DNA of 64,000 bases from NCBI GenBank assembly GCA_963625685.1, contig CAVFTR010000005.1:1-64000 (forward strand), read 5' to 3'. Source of the DNA: F23-B02 sp963625685 (GTDB lineage: Bacteria > Bacillota > Clostridia > Oscillospirales > Oscillospiraceae). Under the pieces are notes generated by a model. It worked only from the letters and a program-made list of their open reading frames with translations. It made no database searches and was not told where the DNA came from. Shown in pieces: positions 33,286-41,810 of the stretch; the stretch's first letter is position 1; each line of letters opens with the position of its first letter. The translations under genes and the position numbers were made by a program.

Positions 33286-34788
33286 ATGAACGTCAGAAAG
33301 CTTATATCCCTGCTGCTTGCCGCGGCGATGATACTGTCGCTGGCGGCGTGCTCGACAGAGCAGGGCGACACGAAAACACAGACCGGCACGGAAAGCTATT
33401 CCGCGGACACTGCATTTACATTTACGGACAGCTCCATCACCGCCGACGGAGAGAGCTCCGGATACGAGATAGACGGCACGCACCTTAAGATCGAAAGCTC
33501 CGGCACATATCTTCTCACGGGCAGCTGCTCCGACGGCAGCGTCGAGGTGAAAAAGGGCACGACGGGCGTAACGCTCATCTTAGACGGGCTTGAGCTTCAA
33601 AGCGCTGACACGGCGCCGCTTGCCTGCAACAAGTCCACCGAGGTCACGATACTTGCCGCCGAGGGCTCCGTAAACTCTTTGAGCGACAGCGAAAAGAACA
33701 ACGACGAGGAGTACGCCGACAACGCAAACGCCGAGAACGCCGTTATCAAATGCAAGGACGGCTCGCAGGTCACCATCTGCGGGACCGGCACCCTGAGCAT
33801 CACCGCAAACGGCAAAAACGGCATAAAGTCCGGCGCTACGACCGACGAGGAGGGCGAGGCCTCCCTCACGATCAGGGAGCTCACCCTGAATATCACCGCT
33901 CCCGTGAACGACGCGATAAACGCAGAGCAGCTTCTGAATATCGAAAGCGGCACGCTCAACATCTCCGCCGCGGACGACGCGGTGCACTGCGACCTTACCC
34001 TGAACGTCGGCGCGGAGGGCACAGACGGCCCGACGATAAATATAAGCGAGTGCTACGAGGGCCTTGAGGCCTCCGAGCTCAACGTGCTCTCGGGCGATAT
34101 CTCTATCCTCTCCTCCGACGACTGCTTGAACGCGGCAAACTCCGACCTGACGGGCGCGAGCTTTGTCATAAACATCTCCGGCGGCTCGATAGTAGCCTAC
34201 GCGAGCGACGGCGACGGCTTTGACTCCAACGGCGACCTGAACATCTCCGGCGGCAGCGTCGTGGTATGGACCGCAAACCGCGCAGACAACCAGCCTCTTG
34301 ACGCGGACGGTACGCTGTCTGTCACCGGCGGCACAGTGCTCGCGGCCGGCGGCTCGAGCGGAACGGGACTGAGCATCAGCGCCGAGCAGGCCTATGTCAG
34401 CTACGGCTCGGCAGGCGGCATGGGCGGCGGAAGCTCTCTGATCTCCAAGGGCGACGTGATAAGCATAAAGAACGCAGACGGCACGGAGCTGTACAGCGGC
34501 GCTGCAAGCTGCGACGCGGCCTATGTGTTCTTCTCCTCGGCAGACCTGAGCGCCGATACGAGCTACAGCCTGTATGTCGGCGCCGACAGCGCGGCTGAGT
34601 CCACGGCCCAGACAGGCACGTCTACCACCGGCGGCATGGGCGGCGGCGATATGCAGCCCGGCGGCGGCCAGGCTCCCGGCGGAGCTCAGGACCCCGGCGG
34701 TCAGGCCCCCAACGGCGGCGACATGCAGCCTCCCTCCGGCGGCGGCGGTCAGAAACCCGACGGCGATCCCCCCGCAAAGCCCGAATAA
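33286..34788 (+). CDS. secreted beta-helix lipoprotein, carbohydrate-binding (Cthe_2159/PF14262-like)
   Basis: The 500-residue protein has a lipoprotein signal (MNVRKLISLLLAAAMILSL then AAC, lipid Cys near 22) followed by repeated beta-strand units such as GSVEVKKGTTGVTLILDGLE and TVTGGTVLAAGGSS-like segments (LSVTGGTVLAAGGSS), and repeated short NISGGSIVAYASDGDGFDSN blocks. The repeated calcium-side aspartates match Cthe_2159, a polygalacturonate-binding right-handed beta-helix. The tail from about 445 is Gly/Pro/Gln/Met-rich and probably crosses or decorates the wall. It is divergent from the VTC gene and forms one system with it. Ligand unknown. Confidence 0.78.
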   Translation: MNVRKLISLLLAAAMILSLAACSTEQGDTKTQTGTESYSADTAFTFTDSSITADGESSGYEIDGTHLKIESSGTYLLTGSCSDGSVEVKKGTTGVTLILDGLELQSADTAPLACNKSTEVTILAAEGSVNSLSDSEKNNDEEYADNANAENAVIKCKDGSQVTICGTGTLSITANGKNGIKSGATTDEEGEASLTIRELTLNITAPVNDAINAEQLLNIESGTLNISAADDAVHCDLTLNVGAEGTDGPTINISECYEGLEASELNVLSGDISILSSDDCLNAANSDLTGASFVINISGGSIVAYASDGDGFDSNGDLNISGGSVVVWTANRADNQPLDADGTLSVTGGTVLAAGGSSGTGLSISAEQAYVSYGSAGGMGGGSSLISKGDVISIKNADGTELYSGAASCDAAYVFFSSADLSADTSYSLYVGADSAAESTAQTGTSTTGGMGGGDMQPGGGQAPGGAQDPGGQAPNGGDMQPPSGGGGQKPDGDPPAKPE

Positions 34789-34809
34789 AAGAAAAAAAGA
34801 ACAGCAGCA

Positions 34810-34842
34810 GCGCCCGGCGGCTTGAACCGCCGGGCGCGTTTT
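34810..34842 (+). terminator. terminator after the beta-helix lipoprotein
   Basis: GCGCCCGGCGG (34810-34820) pairs with CCGCCGGGCGC (34827-34837) around CTTGAA, followed by GTTTT. Confidence 0.85.
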
Positions 34843-34917
34843 CATGAAAATTTCCACATATTTTTTGCACGCATGCAGAAAATATAAGCGAGACCAGAAA
34901 TATGGAGGAACACAGCT

Positions 34918-35454
34918 ATGAAAGCAACAGGGATAGTCAGACGCATTGACGACCTCGGCAGAGTCGTCATCCCGAAGGAGATACGCCGCACACTGCGCAT
35001 CCGCAACGGCGACCCCTTGGAGATATTCACAGACCGCGACGGAGAGGTAATATTCAAAAAATATTCGCCTATCGGCGAGCTGAGTGATTTTGCCGTGCAG
35101 ATATGCGAGAGCCTGCACCGCTCGACCGACGCGATAGCGGCGGTCTGCGACCGCGACAGCGTCATCGCCGTCTCCGGCGCGTCCCGGCGCGAGCTTGTCG
35201 AAAAGCGCGTATCGCCGGAGCTCGAGCGCATAATGGAGTCACGGGAGAGCCTGCGCTGCGGCGGCACGGAGGGCGTACACGTCCTTGACGGCGACGGGCG
35301 CTACTTCGTCTCGGCCGCCTGCCCGATATTGAGCGACGGCGACATACTCGGCTGCGTGATGTTCCTGAGCCCCGCAGCGGCTGCCGGCAGCGAGCTGGAG
35401 CTCAAGCTCACGCAGACCGCGGCGTCCTTCCTCGGCAAGCAGATGGAAGGCTGA
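34918..35454 (+). CDS. spoVT: stage V sporulation protein T
   Basis: SpoVT controls late forespore genes. The 178-residue protein has the AbrB-type DNA-binding N-terminus GIVRRIDDLGRVVIPKEIRR and a C-terminal GAF-like domain (about 55-175). RRTLRIRNGDPLEIFTDRDGE is the SpoVT pattern. A Shine-Dalgarno ATGGAGGAACAC precedes the start. The presence of spoVT marks the host as a spore-former lineage. It stands alone and ends at a bidirectional terminator. Confidence 0.92.
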   Translation: MKATGIVRRIDDLGRVVIPKEIRRTLRIRNGDPLEIFTDRDGEVIFKKYSPIGELSDFAVQICESLHRSTDAIAAVCDRDSVIAVSGASRRELVEKRVSPELERIMESRESLRCGGTEGVHVLDGDGRYFVSAACPILSDGDILGCVMFLSPAAAAGSELELKLTQTAASFLGKQMEG

Positions 35455-35460
35455 AAATGC

Positions 35461-35498
35461 AAAACCCGGCGGTACCTCACAGGATACCGCCGGGTTTT
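35461..35498. terminator. bidirectional terminator between spoVT and the PEP-binding fusion
   Basis: AAAACCCGGCGGTA (35461-35474) pairs exactly with TACCGCCGGGTTTT (35485-35498) around a 10-base loop. Confidence 0.93.
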
Positions 35499-35524
35499 GC
35501 CCATTTTATATGATCATAGCCATT

Positions 35525-38104
35525 TTACACCCTTGCGAGGAAGCACTCCTGGCTTTCGACCTCGGAATAGAGGATCGCGCCGCCCTCGCCGAGATCGTAG
35601 ACGCTTATAACGTCCGCCATGGGGTCGCCGACCTCGGCTTTCACAAGCCTTGAATAGACGTTCTCGCAGCCGTCGAGCAGCTCCTCGCTGAGCGTGCAGC
35701 CGCCCTCGCCGGGATAGAGCGCGACATAGAAGGTGCCCGCCTCGACGAGGTCCTGGAAGAAGTGGCTGCCGTAGCTGAGCTCCGGGCGCAGACCGTGCGA
35801 GCGGTAGGCAAGCTCGGCGATGCAGTCAAAGCGGTTTATCTCCATAAAATGCACCGGCACGCCGAGACTGGGCGTGGTCGTGCCCCAGCGTCCCGGCCCG
35901 AGCAGGACCGTGCTCTCGTCGCGCAGGATGCCGTTGAGCTCGCCGAGCCTGCGCGCCACCTGATACTTGCGCTGCTCGGGAAGCGAGAGATACGGCTCGA
36001 CCTTTACCATGACGGCGTATCTCACCGGCAGGCACATGTTGCCGCCCATGAAATTGCCCTCGCTGCGGAAGTAGTAATCCTTGACCTTGGGCATGACTCC
36101 CGCCGAGCCCACGCCGCGGGTCTGAAGCGGCCTGCACTGCAGGAGGTTTACGCGGTAATTGCCGCTCTCGTCGAAGTTGCAGGCGTATTCTATATCGACG
36201 GGGTAGTCGTATTTCTCCTCGAGTATGCGCATGGCCTCGGTCATGACGGCGGCAAAGTCGGTCTTGCCCAGCAGCTTGCGGAAGTTCAAAATATCCGGCG
36301 CGTCGGAGGCGTTAAGCCCCATCTCGCGCAGCCGCGCCGCGGTGGGGTAGTCCAGCTCCATGAACAGGCTCGGGTCGGTGCCGAGCGTGCGCTTGTCTAT
36401 CCCGTCGACGTTTATCGTCTCAAATTCATTGCTGCGAAGGTTTATCGCGTCGAGCTTGTGCTGCGAATACTTATATTCGTCGCCGTATGCGACCATCGGC
36501 GGCGCGGTGGGAGCATCCATGCTCAGAAGCCTTGCGTAGTCGTCGGCCTCGCGGTCCACGGCGCGCGTGCCCATGCCGAAAACGAGGCGCAGCATGCCCT
36601 TGTTTTTCGTCGAGGAGTTCTGGCGGTTGAGATAGAGGTTCTTGGAATGTCCGACGCCCGCTATGTGCGGATAGTAGTAGTCGCCGTGAACGTCGCCGCA
36701 TACGCGCATGACCAGCAGCGCCATCTGCTCGTCGCGGTCAAGAAGATGCCGCTCGGCGCGGTATTTTATCGCGTCGGGGTCGACCGTGGAGGCGTAGACC
36801 TGCTTCACGGCGCGCTCAAAGACCTCGTAGCGCTCCCTGAGGCTGCCCTGATTGGGGCAGAACACGCTCTCGTACTTTCCGGCGAAGGCGTTGCCGAAGC
36901 CGTCCTCGAGTATGGAGCTCGAGCGCACGATGATGGGCGACTGGCCGAAATACTCGAGCATGGACATGAACTGCTCCTTTATGCTCGGCATGAAGGTGCC
37001 ATTGAGCAGCAGCTCGCGGATATCGGGAGCGCATTTGAGATAGTCCTCGGCCTCGACCATGCGGATTCGGGAGTTCCACAGACCGTTCTGGACGCCGTAG
37101 GTATAGAACACGTCCGCGCCGATGTAGTACGAGTCGTGCGGCTCTATGCGCGCGTTGTACAGCTCCGGCGCCTCGTCGCGCAGTATATTTCGCGCAAGCA
37201 GCATGCCGGCGGCCTTGCCGCCGATGCAGCCGGTGCCGATCTCGCGGTTTTTTATGTACATGAGGTCCTTCATCGTGAAGTATTTCCGGCACAGTGCCAG
37301 TCGCGTCGGCTCGTTGCCGAGAAGGCAGCGCAGGATGTTTTCCTTTAAAAGCAGGCCCGCCTCGTCTGTCGGCTCGTTCCCGTCGGCGACGGAGTCGAAC
37401 ATGCTGTCCCAGCAGTCGCGCCGCTCGCCTGTCTGGGTGAAGCGCTCGAATATCGCGTAGTTGTCCGCGCTCGAGGTGAGCGCGCGCCACTTCGTGCCGC
37501 TGATCTTCAGCGGGAAGTAGGTAGTCGGGGTATAGCGGCCGCGCACCTTTACCGCGTGCATGTAAACGCTGCCCTCTATCGTGCGTATATTCACCAGCAG
37601 CGGAGCTTCCCTGCGTATGCGCGATATCGTCTCGTAGGTGTGCTTTTCATAGTCTATCGGCTGATACGCTATCGCCTGGCGGCGGATGAGGAAGGGGCTT
37701 ATCAGCAGGAAGAAGTTCGATATCATGAGGTCGGAAAACCAGTATTTCTGAAGATCGGACAGGCAGTCGAACACGAAAAAGGTGCCGAGCGGCTCCTTGT
37801 CGATGATCCTGTGCACCTGCACGGCGAAGGTCTCGAAGCCGACGCGCGGGTCGAGCTTATACTCCTGAACGTTGGCTCCGCCCTCGCACAGAGCGGCGGC
37901 GTCCATGACCTCCTCGTGGTCGCCGAAGCGCAGGTAGGCTATGCGCTTGCCCTGACGGGCGATATTTGTGACGAATCTCGTCGCGACGTACATATAGTCG
38001 CTGATGTGCTCGCACTGCCAGACGACGGTGTCGCCCGGGCGCAGAAAGTCGATGGCCTCGTCAAGACCGTCGATGCCGGTGCTTATGCGGCGTTCGTTAT
38101 CCAT
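35525..38104 (-). CDS. KaiC-like domain fused to PEP/pyruvate-binding (PPDK N-terminal) domain
   Basis: The 859-residue protein begins with a KaiC/RecA-like domain (RISTGIDGLDEAIDFLRPGD, about 6-25) in which the P-loop is missing: WQCEHISDYMYVATRF stands where GxPGxGKT belongs. A Walker-B-like FFVFDCLSDL is kept near 125. The larger C-terminal part is the ATP-grasp PEP/pyruvate-binding domain: IGTGCIGGKAAGMLLARNIL (about 290-310), PIIVRSSSILEDGFGNAFAG and LLQCRPLQT. No phospho-His domain or PEP-site domain is present, so it cannot be a full PPDK or PEP synthase. Start chosen at 38104 (AGGAGGAAAAGAGA). Function unknown. Confidence 0.82.
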   Translation of the reverse strand: MDNERRISTGIDGLDEAIDFLRPGDTVVWQCEHISDYMYVATRFVTNIARQGKRIAYLRFGDHEEVMDAAALCEGGANVQEYKLDPRVGFETFAVQVHRIIDKEPLGTFFVFDCLSDLQKYWFSDLMISNFFLLISPFLIRRQAIAYQPIDYEKHTYETISRIRREAPLLVNIRTIEGSVYMHAVKVRGRYTPTTYFPLKISGTKWRALTSSADNYAIFERFTQTGERRDCWDSMFDSVADGNEPTDEAGLLLKENILRCLLGNEPTRLALCRKYFTMKDLMYIKNREIGTGCIGGKAAGMLLARNILRDEAPELYNARIEPHDSYYIGADVFYTYGVQNGLWNSRIRMVEAEDYLKCAPDIRELLLNGTFMPSIKEQFMSMLEYFGQSPIIVRSSSILEDGFGNAFAGKYESVFCPNQGSLRERYEVFERAVKQVYASTVDPDAIKYRAERHLLDRDEQMALLVMRVCGDVHGDYYYPHIAGVGHSKNLYLNRQNSSTKNKGMLRLVFGMGTRAVDREADDYARLLSMDAPTAPPMVAYGDEYKYSQHKLDAINLRSNEFETINVDGIDKRTLGTDPSLFMELDYPTAARLREMGLNASDAPDILNFRKLLGKTDFAAVMTEAMRILEEKYDYPVDIEYACNFDESGNYRVNLLQCRPLQTRGVGSAGVMPKVKDYYFRSEGNFMGGNMCLPVRYAVMVKVEPYLSLPEQRKYQVARRLGELNGILRDESTVLLGPGRWGTTTPSLGVPVHFMEINRFDCIAELAYRSHGLRPELSYGSHFFQDLVEAGTFYVALYPGEGGCTLSEELLDGCENVYSRLVKAEVGDPMADVISVYDLGEGGAILYSEVESQECFLARV

Positions 38105-38133
38105 TCTCTTTTCCTCCTGTTGTTTATAATGTG

Positions 38134-38164
38134 CAGGCCGCCGGAGCATTGCTCCGACGGCCTG
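38134..38164 (-). other. intercistronic hairpin between the HtrA and PEP-binding genes
   Basis: CAGGCCGCCGGAGC (38134-38147) pairs with GCTCCGACGGCCTG (38151-38164) with one mismatch. There is no T-run in the transcribed direction, so read-through into the PEP-binding gene is plausible. Confidence 0.5.
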
Positions 38165-38176
38165 AGTACTGCCCTT

Positions 38177-39439
38177 TTATTTCATGTCCGCCGGATCCAT
38201 GAGCTTTACGGTGATATCCAGTGTTCTTCCGCCGCGCCAGACAGTGAAGGTGATGCTGTCGCCGGGCTCGAGGCCCTCCTTCGCGTCGACGACGGCGGAG
38301 TTTGTAAACGCGTCCTCGCCGTTGACCTTGGTGATTATATCGCCGCGGACGATGCCCTTGTACTCGGCGTCCGAGCCCTTGGTCACGGCGCTGACGTAAA
38401 GCCCCTGCGGGATGCCGTAGTACTTGGCTATCTTCTCACTCACCGGGCCGACGGTCACGCCTATCGACACCCGGCCGTATACGGCGCCGTCCTTTACGAG
38501 CGCCTGCACTATGCTCTCAACGGTGTCCGAGGGGATCGCAAAGCCGAGGCCCTCCACGCCCGAGCCGAAGGAGGAGATCATCTTCATGTTCGTTATGCCG
38601 ATGACCTGGCCGCGGCTGTTGAACAGCGGGCCGCCGGAGTTGCCCTCGTTTATCGAGGCGTCGGTTTGGATGAGCGTCATCGTCGTGCCGTTATAGCTTA
38701 TCTCGCGGTTGAGCGCCGAGACGATGCCGCGCGTCATGGTAAGGCGCAGGTCGGGGGAGAGGGGGTTGCCGATGGCCGCGACGCTGTCGCCCACGCTGAG
38801 GGTCGAGCTGGAGGCAAACTCCGCCGCCGTGAGGCCGTCCGCGTCGATCTTTATGAGGGCGATGTCGCTTGCCGAGTCGAAGCCTACGAGCTTTGCCTCG
38901 TGCTCGCTACCGTCATAGAGCACCACCGTGGCCGAGTCGCCGCCGTCGATGACGTGGGTGTTCGTGATGACGTATCCGTCCGCGGAGGCGATGACTCCGC
39001 TGCCCCAGGCGTAGTAGCTATCGCCCTTGCTGTCGCTGAATACCTTGATGCCGACGACGGAGGGACTGCATTTTTCGTAGATAACGCTGAAGTCGAGATC
39101 CGCGCCCTGTGCGCCGTTTACGATGCTCAGGCTGCCGCGGTCCTCCGCGGGAGGGATGTTTATATCCGCCGTTGAGGCCGCGGTGCCGTCGCCGTAGAGC
39201 CCGTCAAGATACGCCTGCCAGCTCGCGGGCATCCCGTCGCCGCTCCCGCCGTCGGAGACCGAGCCGACGAGGCCGCTTGCCGCCAGGAACAAGCCGAAGC
39301 CGAGCACGAACAGGCAGATCACGAGCGCGGCGTATCGCGTTTTCCGGCTCGCCTCCGGCAGATTCGCCGGCGCTCCCGCCGTGCCCGAGGGCACATTAGG
39401 CCTGTACCAGCCGCTGCCGTTCGTGTCATACCAGCTCAT
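38177..39439 (-). CDS. htrA: membrane-anchored HtrA-family serine protease with PDZ domain
   Basis: The 420-residue protein is anchored by a transmembrane helix (about 36-57) with a disordered N-terminus, like many Firmicute DegP/HtrA proteins. The trypsin-like triad is His162 (ITNTHVID), Asp192 (SDIALIK) and Ser268 (NEGNSGGPLF). One C-terminal PDZ domain (about 320-415) follows. The active site faces outside, degrading misfolded envelope proteins. It lies 26 bases after a histidine kinase gene with its response regulator, in a layout like CssRS-htrA of Bacillus. Confidence 0.92.
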   Translation of the reverse strand: MSWYDTNGSGWYRPNVPSGTAGAPANLPEASRKTRYAALVICLFVLGFGLFLAASGLVGSVSDGGSGDGMPASWQAYLDGLYGDGTAASTADINIPPAEDRGSLSIVNGAQGADLDFSVIYEKCSPSVVGIKVFSDSKGDSYYAWGSGVIASADGYVITNTHVIDGGDSATVVLYDGSEHEAKLVGFDSASDIALIKIDADGLTAAEFASSSTLSVGDSVAAIGNPLSPDLRLTMTRGIVSALNREISYNGTTMTLIQTDASINEGNSGGPLFNSRGQVIGITNMKMISSFGSGVEGLGFAIPSDTVESIVQALVKDGAVYGRVSIGVTVGPVSEKIAKYYGIPQGLYVSAVTKGSDAEYKGIVRGDIITKVNGEDAFTNSAVVDAKEGLEPGDSITFTVWRGGRTLDITVKLMDPADMK

Positions 39440-39465
39440 AAATATCTCCCATCCGCCGAAGCGCC

Positions 39466-40923
39466 CTATTTGCGCTCGGACTTTTCTTTCTTCTGCTTTG
39501 CCGGAGCGAGGGCGAGGGTGAATACGAACACCGTAACGCCGTCGCGGCTTGATACCGCGACCTCCTCGCCGTGGCTGTTGAGTATCTTTTTCACGAGGTA
39601 CAGGCCGAGCCCCACGCCGTCCTTGTCCATACTGCGCGAGCGGTCGGACTTGTGGAAGCGGTCGAAAATATAGGGCAGGTCGTCCTCGGGTATGGGCTCG
39701 CCTATGTTCTTTATCGAGACATAGGCCTTCGCGCCCTTTTTGTAAAGCCGTATGGTCACCGTGCTCCCCGGCGAGGCGAACTTCATCGCGTTGTCGGTGA
39801 GATTGTAGATGACCTGAGTTATCGAGTCGCGCACGGCGAAGACCTCGATGGGGTCCTCGGGCAGCTGCGGGTAGACGTCGAGCTCCTTGTCCCTGGCCCT
39901 GCTCTCAAAGCTCAGAAGGCATTGCAGCAGAAGCTCGGACAGGTCAAAGCGGCTGCGCTTAGAAAGGTCGACGGCGTCGCTCTCGGCCTGGCTGAGGTCG
40001 AGCATGCTGCGCACGAGGCGCGACAAGCGCCGCGTTTCGTCGGCTATCTTGCGCAGGTATTTATCCTCCTGCTCGCGGGGGATCGTGCCGTCGAGTATGC
40101 CGTCGGCAAAGCCGGCGATGGTCGTCATGGGCGTTCTGAGCTCGTGAGAGACGTTGGCTATGAACTCCTGGCGCTTGTTCTCGCTCTTTTCGAGAGAGTC
40201 TGCCATGAGATTAAACGACTCTATGAGCGTGCCTATCTCGTCGTCGCGCGTATCTCTGGCCTTTACGCGCACAGAAAAATCGCCCAGCGCGAACTTTCGC
40301 GCCGCGAGCGTGAGCTCGTCGAGCGGCTCGGCCATCTTTTTCGAGTACACAAGGCTCATGAGTATCGCTATGAGAACAACAGCCAGAGCTACGGCGAACA
40401 CGACGCCGATGAAGGCCTGACTGTTATTGAGCATATTCATGCCGTCGGACGCCACGAAGACGTAGCCGAGCGTCTCGCCGCCGGAGGCGATGGCCTTGGC
40501 GACGACGTACTGCTGCTCGGAGTAAAAGCCCATGAGCGTCGTCATGCTGTCAAATTCGCCGCCGGAGCTGACCGCCTGGATGACCGAGGGGTCGATCGTC
40601 TTGCCCTGATGCTTTGCGCAGTACAGGGTCAGGTCCGAGCAGGACAGCACGAGCCCGTCGCGGTCGCATATGAATATGTGGCTGGACGTGACGTTCGCTA
40701 TCGGGCTTATGGTCAGACGCAGATTCCAGCTGCTGAGCGTCTCCTCCCTGGACAGCGCGAGCGCGGACTTGACGACCTCGTCGGCGCTGGCGCTCATCCT
40801 CTCACGCGTGGAGTTTATCAGATAGCTCCTGCCCAGAAAGAAGAACGCCGCGCCTATTATGGCGAAGGAAAAAAAGACGAGAAGCGCCGTTGCGATAAAA
40901 TTGCGTAAGTAAATGCTCTTCAT
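39466..40923 (-). CDS. sensor histidine kinase with HAMP domain
   Basis: The 485-residue kinase has a first transmembrane segment at about 10-32, an extracellular sensor to about 165, a second segment at 168-190, HAMP (YSKKMAEPLDELTLAARKFA), HisKA with FIANVSHELRTPMTTI (phospho-His near 262) and a HATPase domain with NLTDNAMKFA and DGVGLGLYLVKKILNSHG. It lies 15 bases after its response regulator and before htrA, so envelope stress sensing is a reasonable inference. Confidence 0.92.
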   Translation of the reverse strand: MKSIYLRNFIATALLVFFSFAIIGAAFFFLGRSYLINSTRERMSASADEVVKSALALSREETLSSWNLRLTISPIANVTSSHIFICDRDGLVLSCSDLTLYCAKHQGKTIDPSVIQAVSSGGEFDSMTTLMGFYSEQQYVVAKAIASGGETLGYVFVASDGMNMLNNSQAFIGVVFAVALAVVLIAILMSLVYSKKMAEPLDELTLAARKFALGDFSVRVKARDTRDDEIGTLIESFNLMADSLEKSENKRQEFIANVSHELRTPMTTIAGFADGILDGTIPREQEDKYLRKIADETRRLSRLVRSMLDLSQAESDAVDLSKRSRFDLSELLLQCLLSFESRARDKELDVYPQLPEDPIEVFAVRDSITQVIYNLTDNAMKFASPGSTVTIRLYKKGAKAYVSIKNIGEPIPEDDLPYIFDRFHKSDRSRSMDKDGVGLGLYLVKKILNSHGEEVAVSSRDGVTVFVFTLALAPAKQKKEKSERK

Positions 40924-40938
40924 ACGAGCGCGCCCCTT

Positions 40939-41625
40939 TTATTTGACTACCTCAAACTTATAGCCGACGCCCCAGACGGTCTGCAGCGACCATTGAGGCG
41001 ATACGCCCTCGAGCTTTTCTCTCAGACGCTTTATGTGTACGTCGACCGTGCGCGAATCGCCGAAGTAATCAAAGCCCCATACCTCGTCTAAAAGCTGGTT
41101 GCGGGTGAAAACGATGTTGGGCGAAGCGGCGAGGTGATACAGAAGCTCCATCTCCTTGGGCGGAGTGTCGACCTTCACGCCGTCGACGATGAGCTCGTAG
41201 GAGTCGAGATTGACGATAAGCTTGTCGTAGCAGAGCTTTTTCTCCTTCGGGGCGGAGTCGCTCTCCGAGCGGCGCATGACCGCGTGTATGCGCGCAAGCA
41301 GCTCCTTCACCTCGAAGGGCTTCGTTATATAGTCGTCCGCGCCGATATCCAGACCGGCGACCTTGTCGCCCACGGCGCCCTTAGCGGTGAGCATTATTAT
41401 GGGGACGGAGGAGGTCTTGCGTATCTCGCGGCAGACCTGCATGCCGTCCATGACGGGCATCATGATGTCCAGCAGCACAAGATCGGGCGAGGTCTCGTTG
41501 AACATTTCGATGCCCCGGCCGCCGTCGTGCGCGATGCTGACCTCGAAGCCGTCCTTTTCAAGATAGAGCATGAGAAGCTCGGCGATATTGACGTCGTCTT
41601 CAACAACAAGGGCTTTTTTGCTCAT
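40939..41625 (-). CDS. OmpR/PhoB-family response regulator
   Basis: The 228-residue regulator has a receiver domain (ALVVEDDVNIAELLMLYLE, phospho-Asp in LVLLDIMMPVMDG near 52, KPFEVKELL) and a winged helix with TPPKEMELLYHLAASPN and VDVHIKRLREKLEG. It is the first gene of the regulator-kinase-htrA unit. A Shine-Dalgarno AAGGGGGAAAT precedes the start. Confidence 0.93.
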   Translation of the reverse strand: MSKKALVVEDDVNIAELLMLYLEKDGFEVSIAHDGGRGIEMFNETSPDLVLLDIMMPVMDGMQVCREIRKTSSVPIIMLTAKGAVGDKVAGLDIGADDYITKPFEVKELLARIHAVMRRSESDSAPKEKKLCYDKLIVNLDSYELIVDGVKVDTPPKEMELLYHLAASPNIVFTRNQLLDEVWGFDYFGDSRTVDVHIKRLREKLEGVSPQWSLQTVWGVGYKFEVVK

Positions 41626-41740
41626 ATTATTTCCCCCTTGGACAGTAATTATGATTTCTGTTATTGCAACAGTATATTATAATTATACAGATAAAAAAAG
41701 TGTTTTCGTTAAAAAACTGTAAAAAGGGCGGCGCGGCATT

Positions 41741-41772
41741 AAAAAAGGAAGCCGTCGAAAGGGACGGCTTCC
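41741..41772 (-). terminator. terminator of cstA
   Basis: On the minus strand, GGAAGCCGTC pairs with GACGGCTTCC around a short loop and is followed by six T residues. Confidence 0.9.
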
Positions 41773-41810
41773 CGGGATATAATGCGCTTTGTATTTTGCG
41801 GGCCTGCTTA

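Noticed and set aside
35525..38104. Full-length pyruvate phosphate dikinase or PEP synthase
   Set aside because: The phospho-His and PEP-binding C-terminal domains are absent.
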